A DNA stretch of 64,000 nucleotides from Marinobacter lipolyticus SM19 (GTDB lineage Bacteria > Pseudomonadota > Gammaproteobacteria > Pseudomonadales > Oleiphilaceae). The notes beneath the pieces are model-generated. The model saw nothing but the letters and a program-made list of their open reading frames with translations, ran no database searches and had not been told where the DNA came from. Location of the stretch: positions 825,164 to 889,163 of the forward strand of contig NZ_KE007306.1 of assembly GCF_000397065.2 (NCBI RefSeq), in the 5' to 3' direction. A program made the translations under genes and the position numbers. Shown in pieces: positions 1-9,017 of the stretch. Within the stretch, counting starts at the first letter, position 1. Each line of letters begins with the position of its first letter.

Positions 1-425
1 ATGGTGCCGACATGGTCGCCCCGAGCGGTGAAGGTGCAGTACGCTGCATGCAGCACGCCATGAAGAACGTGGAAGGCGAAATCAGCTACGTAAATACCCA
101 TGGCACCAGCACACCTGCCGGTGACGTGACCGAGTTGAAAGCATTGCGGGAAACCTTCGGCGACAAGATCCCACCACTGAGCTCCACCAAGCCACTATGT
201 GGACATGCCCTGGGTGCCGCTGGCGTACATGAGGCCATTTACAGCCTGATCATGCAACGGGAAGGATTCATCGCCCCGTCCGCCAACATCCAGAATCTGG
301 ACCCTGGTGCAGAAGGCTATCCTATCGTGCGGGAACGCATGGATAACCAGAATCTCGACCTGGTCATGAGCAACAGCTTCGGCTTTGGTGGCACCAACGG
401 TACACTGGTGTTCAAGAAAGCCTGA
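1..425 (+). CDS. fabB: 3-oxoacyl-ACP synthase I (FabB), C-terminal part
   Basis: This is the C-terminal third of a beta-ketoacyl-ACP synthase, the elongating condensing enzyme of type II fatty acid synthesis. The reading frame is open from base 3, so the gene begins before the window. Both catalytic histidine motifs are visible: [11 protein letters not shown] and [12 protein letters not shown]. The closing [12 protein letters not shown] block is also typical of FabB/FabF. The active-site cysteine region lies outside the window. The segment reads more like FabB than FabF (for example [14 protein letters not shown]), but without the N-terminus this is family-level recognition. Its last 14 bases overlap the end of the convergent gene at 412-768. 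Confidence 0.93.
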   Translation, partial: GADMVAPSGEGAVRCMQHAMKNVEGEISYVNTHGTSTPAGDVTELKALRETFGDKIPPLSSTKPLCGHALGAAGVHEAIYSLIMQREGFIAPSANIQNLDPGAEGYPIVRERMDNQNLDLVMSNSFGFGGTNGTLVFKKA

Positions 426-768
426 TTGAACGGTATTCAGCCGGAGAAGTGCCCATCCAGCGCTTGAATGCCCGGCTGAATGCACTGAGCTCAGAGAAAC
501 CAAGCTGCTCGGCAATTTCCACCAGCGGCTTGGTTTTGTCCTGCATGTAGGATAATGCCTGCCTGCGGCGAACGTCCTCCAGCAAGCGCGCGAAGGTCAG
601 CCCCTCCCGCTTCAGTTTCTTGTGCAGGGTATAGCGGCTCATATGCAGCTGCGACGCCACCGCCTCAACCCCCACCTTACCGCGAGTCAGCTGCACACTG
701 ATCAGTGAACTCACTCTTGAACTGAGGGTCGCCCGTGCTACCTCTTTCCTCAGAGGCTCTGATGACAT
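412..768 (-). CDS. short AraC-type HTH DNA-binding protein (HTH domain only)
   Basis: The 118-residue product is almost entirely an AraC/XylS-type double helix-turn-helix domain: first helix pair around [19 protein letters not shown], second around [23 protein letters not shown], ending in the usual GTSPAEYR. Relatives of this type normally have a 200-residue sensor domain in front, and none is present here. A strong Shine-Dalgarno sequence (AGGAGGAGC) sits five bases before the ATG at 768, so it looks like a deliberate short gene rather than a mere decayed tail. The 3' end overlaps fabB tail to tail. The target genes cannot be read from the sequence. Confidence 0.75.
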   Translation of the reverse strand: MSSEPLRKEVARATLSSRVSSLISVQLTRGKVGVEAVASQLHMSRYTLHKKLKREGLTFARLLEDVRRRQALSYMQDKTKPLVEIAEQLGFSELSAFSRAFKRWMGTSPAEYRSIRLS

Positions 769-924
769 TTGTTGCTCCTCCTAACCTGGGCTATGGCCCG
801 ATATGCCAATGCAAATAGCGTACACATGTTAGCCGAAAACAATCAATACGACCTTTGAGCAGGATCAAGGGAATGGAATTTCCGATAAGGCAGAATGCCC
901 GGCCAAATCTTCCTTGGAGCTCCC

Positions 925-2256
925 ATGAATATCCCGGAACTACTCGCCCCTGCAGGCACTCCCGAGCATCTTGAAATCGCATTTGCCTATGGCGCCGACG
1001 CTGTATATGCAGGCCAGCCGCGCTATTCACTGAGAGTACGCAACAACAGTTTCAGGGATATTGCGGCCCTGGGCACCGGAATCGAGCGAGCCCACCAACT
1101 GGATAAACAGTTTTACCTGGTGTCCAACATCGCACCACACAACGACAAAGTACGAAGTTACCTGCGAGATCTGGAACCGGTGCTTGAGCATAAGCCGGAC
1201 GCCCTGATCATGTCCGACCCTGGCCTGATCATGCTGGTACGGGAAAAATGGCCAGAGCAGCCTATTCACCTGTCAGTGCAGGCAAATGCCGTCAACTGGG
1301 CCACCGTGGAATTTTGGCGGCGCCAGGGCATCAGCCGCGTGATTCTGTCACGAGAACTGGCCCTCAACGAGATACGCGAAATCCGCGAAAAAGTGCCGCA
1401 AATGGAACTGGAGGTATTCGTACACGGCGCACTGTGCATGGCCTACTCAGGCCGCTGCCTGCTATCTGGCTACATGAACCATCGCGACGCCAACCAGGGC
1501 GCCTGCACCAACGCCTGCCGCTGGAACTACAAGGAAGTGCAACACACCCATGATCACACCGGCGACCTGATCGCCACCTCCGTCAGCCACGGTGTTCAAC
1601 AAATGGAGCCAAAAGAGATCCTGCTGGAAGAGCCCAACCGCCCCGGCAGCTTCATCCCCGCCTACGAGGATGAACATGGCACCTACATCATGAACTCCAA
1701 GGACCTGCGTGCGGTCCAGCACGTAGCGGAACTGGCCAAGATGGGCGTGCACTCCCTGAAAATCGAAGGCCGCACCAAAAGCACCTACTACGTTGCCCGC
1801 ACCACCCAGGTGTACCGCCGGACCATCGACGAAGCAGTGAATGGCAAGCCCTTTGATATGAGCCTGATGAACGAACTCGAAGCCCTCTCCAACCGCGGCT
1901 ACACCGAGGGCTTCCTGCGCCGCCACCTGCCCCGGGAATACCAGACCTATGAACAGGGCTCTTCTTTCCTCGGCACCCAGCAAGTTGTCGGAACCATCGC
2001 CGACACGGACGACCGTTGGCTGACCATCGACGTCAAAAACAAATTCGCCCCGGGGGATCAACTGGAACTGATCACACCTGCGGGCAACATTCGTTTCTCT
2101 GCTGATGCGATGGAAAACCGAAATGGCGAAGCTATGAGTTATGCGCCCGGCAGCGGCCATATCGTTCGCATTCCCACACCCGGGCAACTCCCGGCATCAC
2201 TTGATCACAGCTACCTCACCCGAATCCTGCCCACCGGAGAACAGCAATTAGTCTGA
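925..2256 (+). CDS. trhP: U32-family tRNA uridine-34 hydroxylase TrhP (YegQ)
   Basis: The 443-residue protein belongs to the U32 'peptidase' family. YegQ/TrhP of this family hydroxylates uridine 34 of tRNAs in a prephenate-dependent step on the way to (c)mo5U. The start ELLAPAGTPEHLEIAFAYGADAVYAG is the family N-terminus. The four cysteines near residues 171, 178, 194 and 198 (in ALCMAYSGRC and GACTNAC) match the presumed Fe-S ligands. The length agrees with E. coli YegQ. The ATG at 925 was chosen because GGAG lies seven bases upstream and the protein then starts at the conserved domain. A structured RNA element begins one base after the stop codon. Confidence 0.9.
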   Translation: MNIPELLAPAGTPEHLEIAFAYGADAVYAGQPRYSLRVRNNSFRDIAALGTGIERAHQLDKQFYLVSNIAPHNDKVRSYLRDLEPVLEHKPDALIMSDPGLIMLVREKWPEQPIHLSVQANAVNWATVEFWRRQGISRVILSRELALNEIREIREKVPQMELEVFVHGALCMAYSGRCLLSGYMNHRDANQGACTNACRWNYKEVQHTHDHTGDLIATSVSHGVQQMEPKEILLEEPNRPGSFIPAYEDEHGTYIMNSKDLRAVQHVAELAKMGVHSLKIEGRTKSTYYVARTTQVYRRTIDEAVNGKPFDMSLMNELEALSNRGYTEGFLRRHLPREYQTYEQGSSFLGTQQVVGTIADTDDRWLTIDVKNKFAPGDQLELITPAGNIRFSADAMENRNGEAMSYAPGSGHIVRIPTPGQLPASLDHSYLTRILPTGEQQLV

Positions 2257-2257
2257 A

Positions 2258-2364
2258 GCGTCGGGCGGGTCTGCCTCCCAAAACCCTGTCTTGCCAAGGA
2301 TGGCAAGACGGAGCCCCCATGGATGGGTTCACGGCGTGTTTTGGGAGGCAGACCCGCCCGACGC
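2258..2364 (+). ncRNA. nested-hairpin RNA element, TwoAYGGAY-like
   Basis: A perfect 27-bp inverted repeat (2258-2284 with 2338-2364) encloses two smaller hairpins. Hairpin A has a 9-bp stem (2288-2296 with 2301-2309) and loop AGGA. Hairpin B pairs GAGCCC (2311-2316) with GGGTTC (2325-2330) around a loop containing ATGGAT (2319-2324). An outer stem plus two inner hairpins with (A/Y)GGA-type loops is the architecture of the published TwoAYGGAY RNA motif. A second element with the same layout, but unrelated stem sequences, lies at 62901-62994. It starts one base after the trhP stop codon in the same direction, so it would be part of the trhP 3' untranslated region. Its function is not known. 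Confidence 0.6.
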
Positions 2365-2471
2365 TCTCCCCAACCAATTCAGTTCTGAAAACGACCAGAC
2401 TATCACCCCGATTGCCAGCCCCTTAGTGCCCCGTGGGTCGATTAAGGTATAATCACCGTGCGTTCAATTTA

Positions 2472-2496
2472 ATACCTGACTATTTTACTATGGTAT
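2472..2496 (+). promoter_or_regulatory. IscR type 1-like operator in the suf promoter
   Basis: The 25-bp stretch beginning ATACCTGACTATTTTACTAT and ending GGTAT has the ATACC...GGTAT symmetry of type 1 IscR sites, with the GACT-(A/T-rich)-ACT centre. It overlaps the -35 and spacer of the promoter listed at 2476-2504, so a bound regulator would block transcription of suf. No Rrf2-family regulator gene lies next to this operon in the window, so the regulator would be encoded elsewhere. Confidence 0.55.
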
Positions 2497-2504
2497 TGTA
2501 TAAT
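2476..2504 (+). promoter_or_regulatory. sigma-70 type promoter of the suf operon
   Basis: The elements are CTGACT (-35, 2476-2481), a 17-base spacer and a perfect TATAAT (-10, 2499-2504). Transcription would start near 2511 and leave a leader of about 210 bases before sufB. A second TATAAT lies at 2448-2453 but has no convincing -35. The stretch 2365-2724 has no credible protein gene. Confidence 0.6.
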
Positions 2505-2724
2505 CGCTCGCCAGAAGAGGTGGATCCGCCCCTTTACCCTGCCCCAGAGCGGCAGGCGGGCGAGGAAAATCCAGCATCCAAAAACCGATTGCAGGGCGCA
2601 CTCACAGGATGAGCGACCGCTGCAACACCCAAACTGATGACATCCGCCAGTCAGATCCGACAACGCGACTGACGGCGACACCAAGGGCTACAAGCCCACG
2701 ATGAGAGAATACGGAGCGACGATC

Positions 2725-4173
<1,449 letters not shown>

Positions 4174-4238
4174 CAGCGGTCTGCACACACCGGCAGAAAA
4201 ACGAACTCATACAGTTTAGAGAAGAGAGAACCCGACAA

Positions 4239-5015
4239 ATGCTCAGTATCAAGAACCTGCACGCCTCCGTTGAGGGCAAGGAAATCCTCAAGGGCATCAA
4301 CCTGGAAATCAAGGCCGGGGAAGTTCACGCCATCATGGGCCCCAACGGCTCTGGTAAGAGTACCCTGTCCCAGGTGCTGGCAGGCAATGAGGCATTTGAG
4401 ATTACCGAAGGTGAAATCACCCTGAACGGTGAAAACCTGCTGGAGTTGGAAACCGAGGAGCGTGCCCGTGAAGGCATATTCCTGGCGTTCCAGTACCCGG
4501 TGGAGATTCCCGGCGTCAGCAACCTTCAGTTCCTGCGTACCGCTGTGAACGCAATGCGCCATCATAAGGGCGAGGCCGAAATGAACGCCGCTGAGTTCAT
4601 GAAACTGGCGAAGGAAGTGTCGAAGCAGGTCGATCTGGACCCGGCCTTCCTCAAGCGTGGCGTTAACGAAGGCTTCTCCGGTGGTGAGAAAAAACGCAAC
4701 GAAATCATGCAGGCCCTGCTGCTGCAACCGAAGCTGGCGATCCTGGACGAAACCGATTCCGGTCTCGACATCGACGCCCTGCAGGTGGTGTCCAATGGCG
4801 TCAACGCCCTGCGCGCTGAGGATCGCGCCATCCTGATGGTGACTCACTACCAGCGCCTGCTGAACCACATTGTGCCGGACCACGTTCATGTGCTGGCCGG
4901 CGGCAAGATCGTCAAGTCTGGTGGTCGCGAACTGGCCCTGGAACTGGAAGAGCGCGGTTACGGCTGGCTCGGCATCAAAGACGAAGAAGAAGCAGCAGCC
5001 AACTCAGCCAATTGA
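4239..5015 (+). CDS. sufC: Fe-S cluster assembly ATPase SufC
   Basis: SufC is the ABC-type ATPase of the SufBC2D scaffold complex. The 258-residue protein shows the Walker A motif GPNGSGKST, the signature FSGGEKKR, Walker B LAILDETDSGLD and the His-loop VTHYQRLL. SufC-type ATPases carry this modified signature and Walker B region. It lies 65 bases after sufB and 11 bases before sufD, in the same direction, in the usual BCD order. Confidence 0.97.
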   Translation: MLSIKNLHASVEGKEILKGINLEIKAGEVHAIMGPNGSGKSTLSQVLAGNEAFEITEGEITLNGENLLELETEERAREGIFLAFQYPVEIPGVSNLQFLRTAVNAMRHHKGEAEMNAAEFMKLAKEVSKQVDLDPAFLKRGVNEGFSGGEKKRNEIMQALLLQPKLAILDETDSGLDIDALQVVSNGVNALRAEDRAILMVTHYQRLLNHIVPDHVHVLAGGKIVKSGGRELALELEERGYGWLGIKDEEEAAANSAN

Positions 5016-5026
5016 GGGAGAGCGGA

Positions 5027-6325
5027 ATGAAACCAGCACCAACACTTTCTGCCGCGTTCCTTCATCCGGCCGGGCAATCCCTGCCTGAGCCGCTGTTGGC
5101 GCTGCGTAAACAAAGGGGTACAGCACTGGTCGACATGCCACTGCCGACTCGCAAAACTGAGAACTGGAAGTACTCCAGCAAGTACCTGAAGCTGACCGAC
5201 GACATGGCCATCTCGCTGCCCGCCGAGGGTAAAACCGGTAGCGGACTGGCAGTACCTGGTTACAAGGTGGCCTTCCTGAACGGCGTAATGCTGCCGGAAG
5301 CCAGTGATTACCCGGACCTGGACGGCATCTCCATTGAACGCTTTGGCGACCTGGATGACGTCGAGGCCGCCAGCCTGGCGGATCGCATGGACAGCACGCT
5401 GAACAGCTCTTCAGACAAGGGCGTCGTGCAGATGGCCCGGCTCAACTCCGCCCGTTTCGAGGACGGCCTGCTGATCCGCCTGAAGCCAAATGCCGTGTTG
5501 GACCAGCCGTTGTTCATCGTTCATGAAGTCAACGCCGATGCCAGTGGTTCCGCGTATCCCCGCATATTCGTGGATGCCGGTCGTCACAGCCAGATCACCC
5601 TGGTGGAGGAGTATATCTCCAGCGGCGGTGAGCCCGTCATGGTGAACACCGTCACGGAGTTCACTTTGGGGGACGGCGCCAATGTCACCAGCGTCCGCCT
5701 CAATATGGAAGGCGAAAATGTTCAGCACATCGGAGCAACCGGTGTGAGTCAACAGCGCAATTCGCGCTTTGAAAGCCACTGCGTCGGCTTTGGCGGCCCA
5801 CTGCGCCGGCACGATCTGCAGGTTCGCCTGGAAGGCGAAGGCGCAGAGTGCAAGCTCAACGGCGTGGTTGTTACCCAGGGCAAACAGCACTACGACAACC
5901 ACACCACCATCGAGCACGTGGCGGCCCACTGCAACAGCCAAGAAACCTATCGCAACATTGCAGCCGACCAGTCACATGCCGTTTTCAATGGCCGCATCCA
6001 TATTCATCAGGACGCCCAGAAGTCCAATGCGGACATGAACAACAAGAACCTGCTGCTGTCTAACGGTGCAGAGATAGATACCAAGCCTGAGCTTGAGATC
6101 TACGCGGACGACGTCAAGTGTGCTCACGGCGCAACGATAGGGCAACTGGATGAAGTATCGTTGTTCTACCTGGTATCCCGCGGCATAGGCCGGCGGGAAG
6201 CCAACGTTTTGCTCACCATGGCCTTCATTAATGAACTGGTTGAGCAGATTCCGGTGGAGCAGGTACGGGATACCGCCCACACCCGACTGAACCAGTTCTT
6301 TGATCAGACCTTCGAGGGGGCGTGA
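5027..6325 (+). CDS. sufD: Fe-S cluster assembly protein SufD
   Basis: SufD is the SufB paralogue that pairs with SufB in the scaffold and is linked to iron entry. The 432-residue protein has the N-terminal LPTRKTENWKYSS motif and the C-terminal ADDVKCAHGATIGQLDEVSLFYLVSRG signature of the SufBD fold. The ATG at 5027 follows a GGGAG ribosome site; a start 15 bases earlier would overlap sufC. The stop lies six bases before sufS. Confidence 0.96.
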   Translation: MKPAPTLSAAFLHPAGQSLPEPLLALRKQRGTALVDMPLPTRKTENWKYSSKYLKLTDDMAISLPAEGKTGSGLAVPGYKVAFLNGVMLPEASDYPDLDGISIERFGDLDDVEAASLADRMDSTLNSSSDKGVVQMARLNSARFEDGLLIRLKPNAVLDQPLFIVHEVNADASGSAYPRIFVDAGRHSQITLVEEYISSGGEPVMVNTVTEFTLGDGANVTSVRLNMEGENVQHIGATGVSQQRNSRFESHCVGFGGPLRRHDLQVRLEGEGAECKLNGVVVTQGKQHYDNHTTIEHVAAHCNSQETYRNIAADQSHAVFNGRIHIHQDAQKSNADMNNKNLLLSNGAEIDTKPELEIYADDVKCAHGATIGQLDEVSLFYLVSRGIGRREANVLLTMAFINELVEQIPVEQVRDTAHTRLNQFFDQTFEGA

Positions 6326-6331
6326 CCGGTT

Positions 6332-7585
6332 ATGACAGATCTGTCCGTGGCCAACACAGCCAAGAAAACAGCGTTTGACGTTGACGCCATTCGCCGTGAC
6401 TTTCCGATCCTGTCACAGCAGGTGAACGGCAAGCCGCTGGTGTATCTGGACAATGGTGCCTCAGCCCAGAAGCCGGTGGCCGTGCTGGATGCCATGGACC
6501 GTTATTACCGGGAGATGCACTCCAATGTTCACCGTGGCGCCCACACCCTGGGCGACCGCGCCACAGCGGCATTCGAAGGCGCACGGGAAACCGTCCGTAG
6601 CTTCCTCAATGCCGAGAGTACCCGGGAAATTATCTGGACCCGTGGCACCACCGAAGCCATTAACGTGGTAGCCAACGGCCTGGCCCCTCGCCTGAAAGCC
6701 GGTGATGAGATCCTGGTAAGCCAGATGGAGCACCATGCCAATATCGTGCCCTGGCAGATGGTGGCCGAGAGAACCGGCGCCAAAGTCGTGCCGATTCAGA
6801 TCACACCTGAAGGCGAACTGGATCTGGATTCATTCAACAGCCTGCTGAATGAACGTACCCGTATATTTGCCATTACTCACGTATCCAACGCGCTTGGCAC
6901 CGTCAACCCGGTGGCCACGCTGATCAAGGAAGCCAAGGCCCGGGGCATTATCACCCTGGTCGATGGCGCCCAGGCAGTGCCACATTATCAGCCGGATGTT
7001 CAGGCACTGGGCTGCGATTTTTACGCGTTCTCTGCCCACAAGCTGTTCGGACCGACCGGCATCGGTGTGCTGTACGGCAAGGCGCAGCTTCTGGAAGAAA
7101 TGCCCCCTTATCAGGGTGGCGGCGAGATGATTGAGCGTGTGTCGTTTGAGGGCACCACCTGGAACACCCTGCCCTACAAGTTTGAGGCCGGCACACCAGC
7201 GGTGGCCGAAGCTGTCGGCCTGGGCGCCGCCATCGACTATGTGGGTCGTCTGGACCGCCGCGCCATGGAAATCGCCGAGAAGGCCCTTCTGGACCGCGCC
7301 AATCAGCTGGTGGAAACCGTGCCTGGCATGGAAATCATTGGCACCGCGAAGCATAAGGCACCGGTCATGTCCTTTAAAATCGCCGGGTTACACCCCAGCG
7401 ATATAGGAACATTGCTGGATCAGCAAGGCATCGCAATCCGCACCGGTCACCATTGCGCCATGCCGCTGATGGCTTTCTACGGAGTTCCCGGTACAGCCCG
7501 GGCTTCCTTTGCATTTTACAATACGCTGGATGAGGTGGAACAATTGTTCACAGCCCTGCAGAAAATCCAGCGTCTGTTTGCCTGA
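6332..7585 (+). CDS. sufS: cysteine desulfurase SufS
   Basis: SufS is the PLP enzyme that removes sulfur from cysteine and passes it through SufE to SufB. The 417-residue product is a group II desulfurase: the PLP lysine sits in SAHKLFGPTGIG and the catalytic cysteine in RTGHHCAMPLM. The short loop before this cysteine is typical of SufS, which depends on SufE, and sufE is present in the same operon at 8556. It follows sufD with a six-base gap. Confidence 0.97.
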   Translation: MTDLSVANTAKKTAFDVDAIRRDFPILSQQVNGKPLVYLDNGASAQKPVAVLDAMDRYYREMHSNVHRGAHTLGDRATAAFEGARETVRSFLNAESTREIIWTRGTTEAINVVANGLAPRLKAGDEILVSQMEHHANIVPWQMVAERTGAKVVPIQITPEGELDLDSFNSLLNERTRIFAITHVSNALGTVNPVATLIKEAKARGIITLVDGAQAVPHYQPDVQALGCDFYAFSAHKLFGPTGIGVLYGKAQLLEEMPPYQGGGEMIERVSFEGTTWNTLPYKFEAGTPAVAEAVGLGAAIDYVGRLDRRAMEIAEKALLDRANQLVETVPGMEIIGTAKHKAPVMSFKIAGLHPSDIGTLLDQQGIAIRTGHHCAMPLMAFYGVPGTARASFAFYNTLDEVEQLFTALQKIQRLFA

Positions 7586-7598
7586 TGGAGGTGGAATT

Positions 7599-7952
7599 AT
7601 GACAGCCGAAGTCTTCACCCCGACCGTTGCCGTCACCATGACGCCAAGTGCGGTCAAACACGTGCGCAAACAACTGGACAAGAAGCCGGACGCCAAGGGT
7701 ATCCGGCTGGCCATCAAGAAAAGTGGCTGCTCCGGTTTCAAGTACGAGACACATTGGGTGGAAGAAGCCGCCTCCGATGACAAGGTGTTTCACATTGATG
7801 GCGTGGACGTGTACGTCAAAGAGGAACACCTGCCGCTGGTGAACGGCATCGAGATTGATTTCGTCACCGAAGGTGTGAACTCCATGTTCCAGTTCCGCAA
7901 CCCGAATGCGACCGCCGAGTGCGGATGTGGCGAGAGTTTTACCGTAGCATAG
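7599..7952 (+). CDS. sufA: A-type Fe-S carrier, SufA/IscA family
   Basis: This 117-residue protein belongs to the HesB/IscA/SufA carrier family that transfers assembled clusters to target apoproteins. The three ligand cysteines are visible in SGCSG and in the C-terminal CGCGESF. The ATG at 7599 is preceded by GGAGGTGG; the reading frame is open upstream inside sufS, but that part is not conserved. Its place inside the suf operon argues for SufA, although sequence alone does not separate SufA from IscA well. Confidence 0.9.
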   Translation: MTAEVFTPTVAVTMTPSAVKHVRKQLDKKPDAKGIRLAIKKSGCSGFKYETHWVEEAASDDKVFHIDGVDVYVKEEHLPLVNGIEIDFVTEGVNSMFQFRNPNATAECGCGESFTVA

Positions 7953-7978
7953 GTCGGACTAGCGTAGCGTAATCCGAC
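7953..7978. repeat. REP-like palindrome (GTCGGA...TCCGAC)
   Basis: A 26-base imperfect hairpin, GTCGGACTA - GCGTAGCG - TAATCCGAC, starts directly after the sufA stop codon and before sufT. It belongs to the same GTCGGATTA/TAATCCGAC family as the paired palindromes at 21551-21649. It may act as an mRNA-stabilising or attenuating hairpin inside the suf operon. Confidence 0.7.
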
Positions 7979-8012
7979 ACCAAAGACAGAAAACAGCGAG
8001 GCCAGAACAGGC

Positions 8013-8555
8013 ATGCAAGAACGGGAAGTTGTCCTGACCAAACGCGAGGTGGAAGCCCGCCTTGTTCCTGCCGGAACCGAAATCATGATTCCGTCGGATA
8101 CCTTTGTGACCATCACACAGTCACTGGGCGGCACCTTTACCGTTGCGGTTAACGGCAACCTTGCCCGCATTGAGGGCCACGACGCCGATGCCCTTGGCAA
8201 ACAGCCTCTGGAAAGCAGTTTTGATACCCCGGAAGACGGCACCGTTAACGAAAACCAGGTGTGGGAAGCCATGCGTAACTGCTACGACCCGGAAATTCCG
8301 GTCAACGTGGTGGACCTCGGCCTGATCTACGAATGCAAGATCGAGAATGGCACCGAAGATGGCAACCACGTCTACATCAAAATGACCCTCACCGCCGCGG
8401 GTTGCGGCATGGGTCCGGTGATCACCGATGATGTCCAGCGCAAGGTCGAGTACGTCCCCAACGTCGACAAGGTGACGGTTGAGCTGACCTTTGATCCGCC
8501 CTGGAACAACGACATGCTCACCGACGAAGCCAAGCTTGAACTGGGGATGTTGTAA
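8013..8555 (+). CDS. sufT: Fe-S assembly protein SufT
   Basis: SufT belongs to the DUF59/MIP18 family and supports Fe-S protein maturation. The 180-residue protein carries an N-terminal extension with the HGTL-like ITQSLGGTFTVAV segment and a C-terminal MIP18 domain (CYDPEIPVNVVDLGLIYECK, TAAGCGMGP). This is the long SufT form found in suf operons. It follows the REP-like hairpin after sufA and touches sufE (TAA then ATG). Confidence 0.92.
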   Translation: MQEREVVLTKREVEARLVPAGTEIMIPSDTFVTITQSLGGTFTVAVNGNLARIEGHDADALGKQPLESSFDTPEDGTVNENQVWEAMRNCYDPEIPVNVVDLGLIYECKIENGTEDGNHVYIKMTLTAAGCGMGPVITDDVQRKVEYVPNVDKVTVELTFDPPWNNDMLTDEAKLELGML

Positions 8556-9017
8556 ATGACTGCCTGCGAACAAACGTTTCTGAACAATCCGCTCGGAAAA
8601 GACACCACCCTGGAAGATGTTCTGGATGGCTTCGAGTTTCTGGACGACTGGGAAGAGCGTTACGCCTTTATCATTGACCTTGGCAAGCAACTGCCGTCAT
8701 TCCCTGATGAAGCCCGTACCGAGGAAAATTATGTGCACGGCTGCCAGAGCCAGGTCTGGCTGATTCATCACTACGATGAAGAAAGCGGCAAACTGTATCT
8801 GCTGATCGACTCGGATGCCATGATCGTGCGCGGCCTGGCCGCCATCATCCTGGTGGCACTGAACGGCAAGACCCCAAGGGACCTGCTGGCCACGGACATT
8901 GATGAGCTGTTCGAGCAGCTGGACCTGTTCCGCCACATCTCCCCGACCCGAGGCAACGGCCTGCGTGCCATGGTGGGCAAAATCCGCGATACCGCTGCCA
9001 GGGTTGCCACCGCCTGA
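8556..9017 (+). CDS. sufE: sulfur acceptor protein SufE
   Basis: SufE accepts persulfide sulfur from SufS and stimulates its desulfurase activity. The 153-residue protein has the active cysteine in YVHGCQSQVWL and the family motif ALNGKTPRDLLATDI. Its ATG follows the sufT stop without any gap, so it is the last gene of the operon. Its stop codon abuts the stop codon of the convergent flgT gene, leaving no room for a terminator in between. Confidence 0.95.
   Translation: MTACEQTFLNNPLGKDTTLEDVLDGFEFLDDWEERYAFIIDLGKQLPSFPDEARTEENYVHGCQSQVWLIHHYDEESGKLYLLIDSDAMIVRGLAAIILVALNGKTPRDLLATDIDELFEQLDLFRHISPTRGNGLRAMVGKIRDTAARVATA

Noticed and set aside
2609..2704. Possible 31-codon leader peptide before sufB
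   Set aside because: An AGG precedes the ATG, but the peptide is not protein-like (Thr/Arg/Pro-rich) and there is no sign of attenuation; left as leader RNA.
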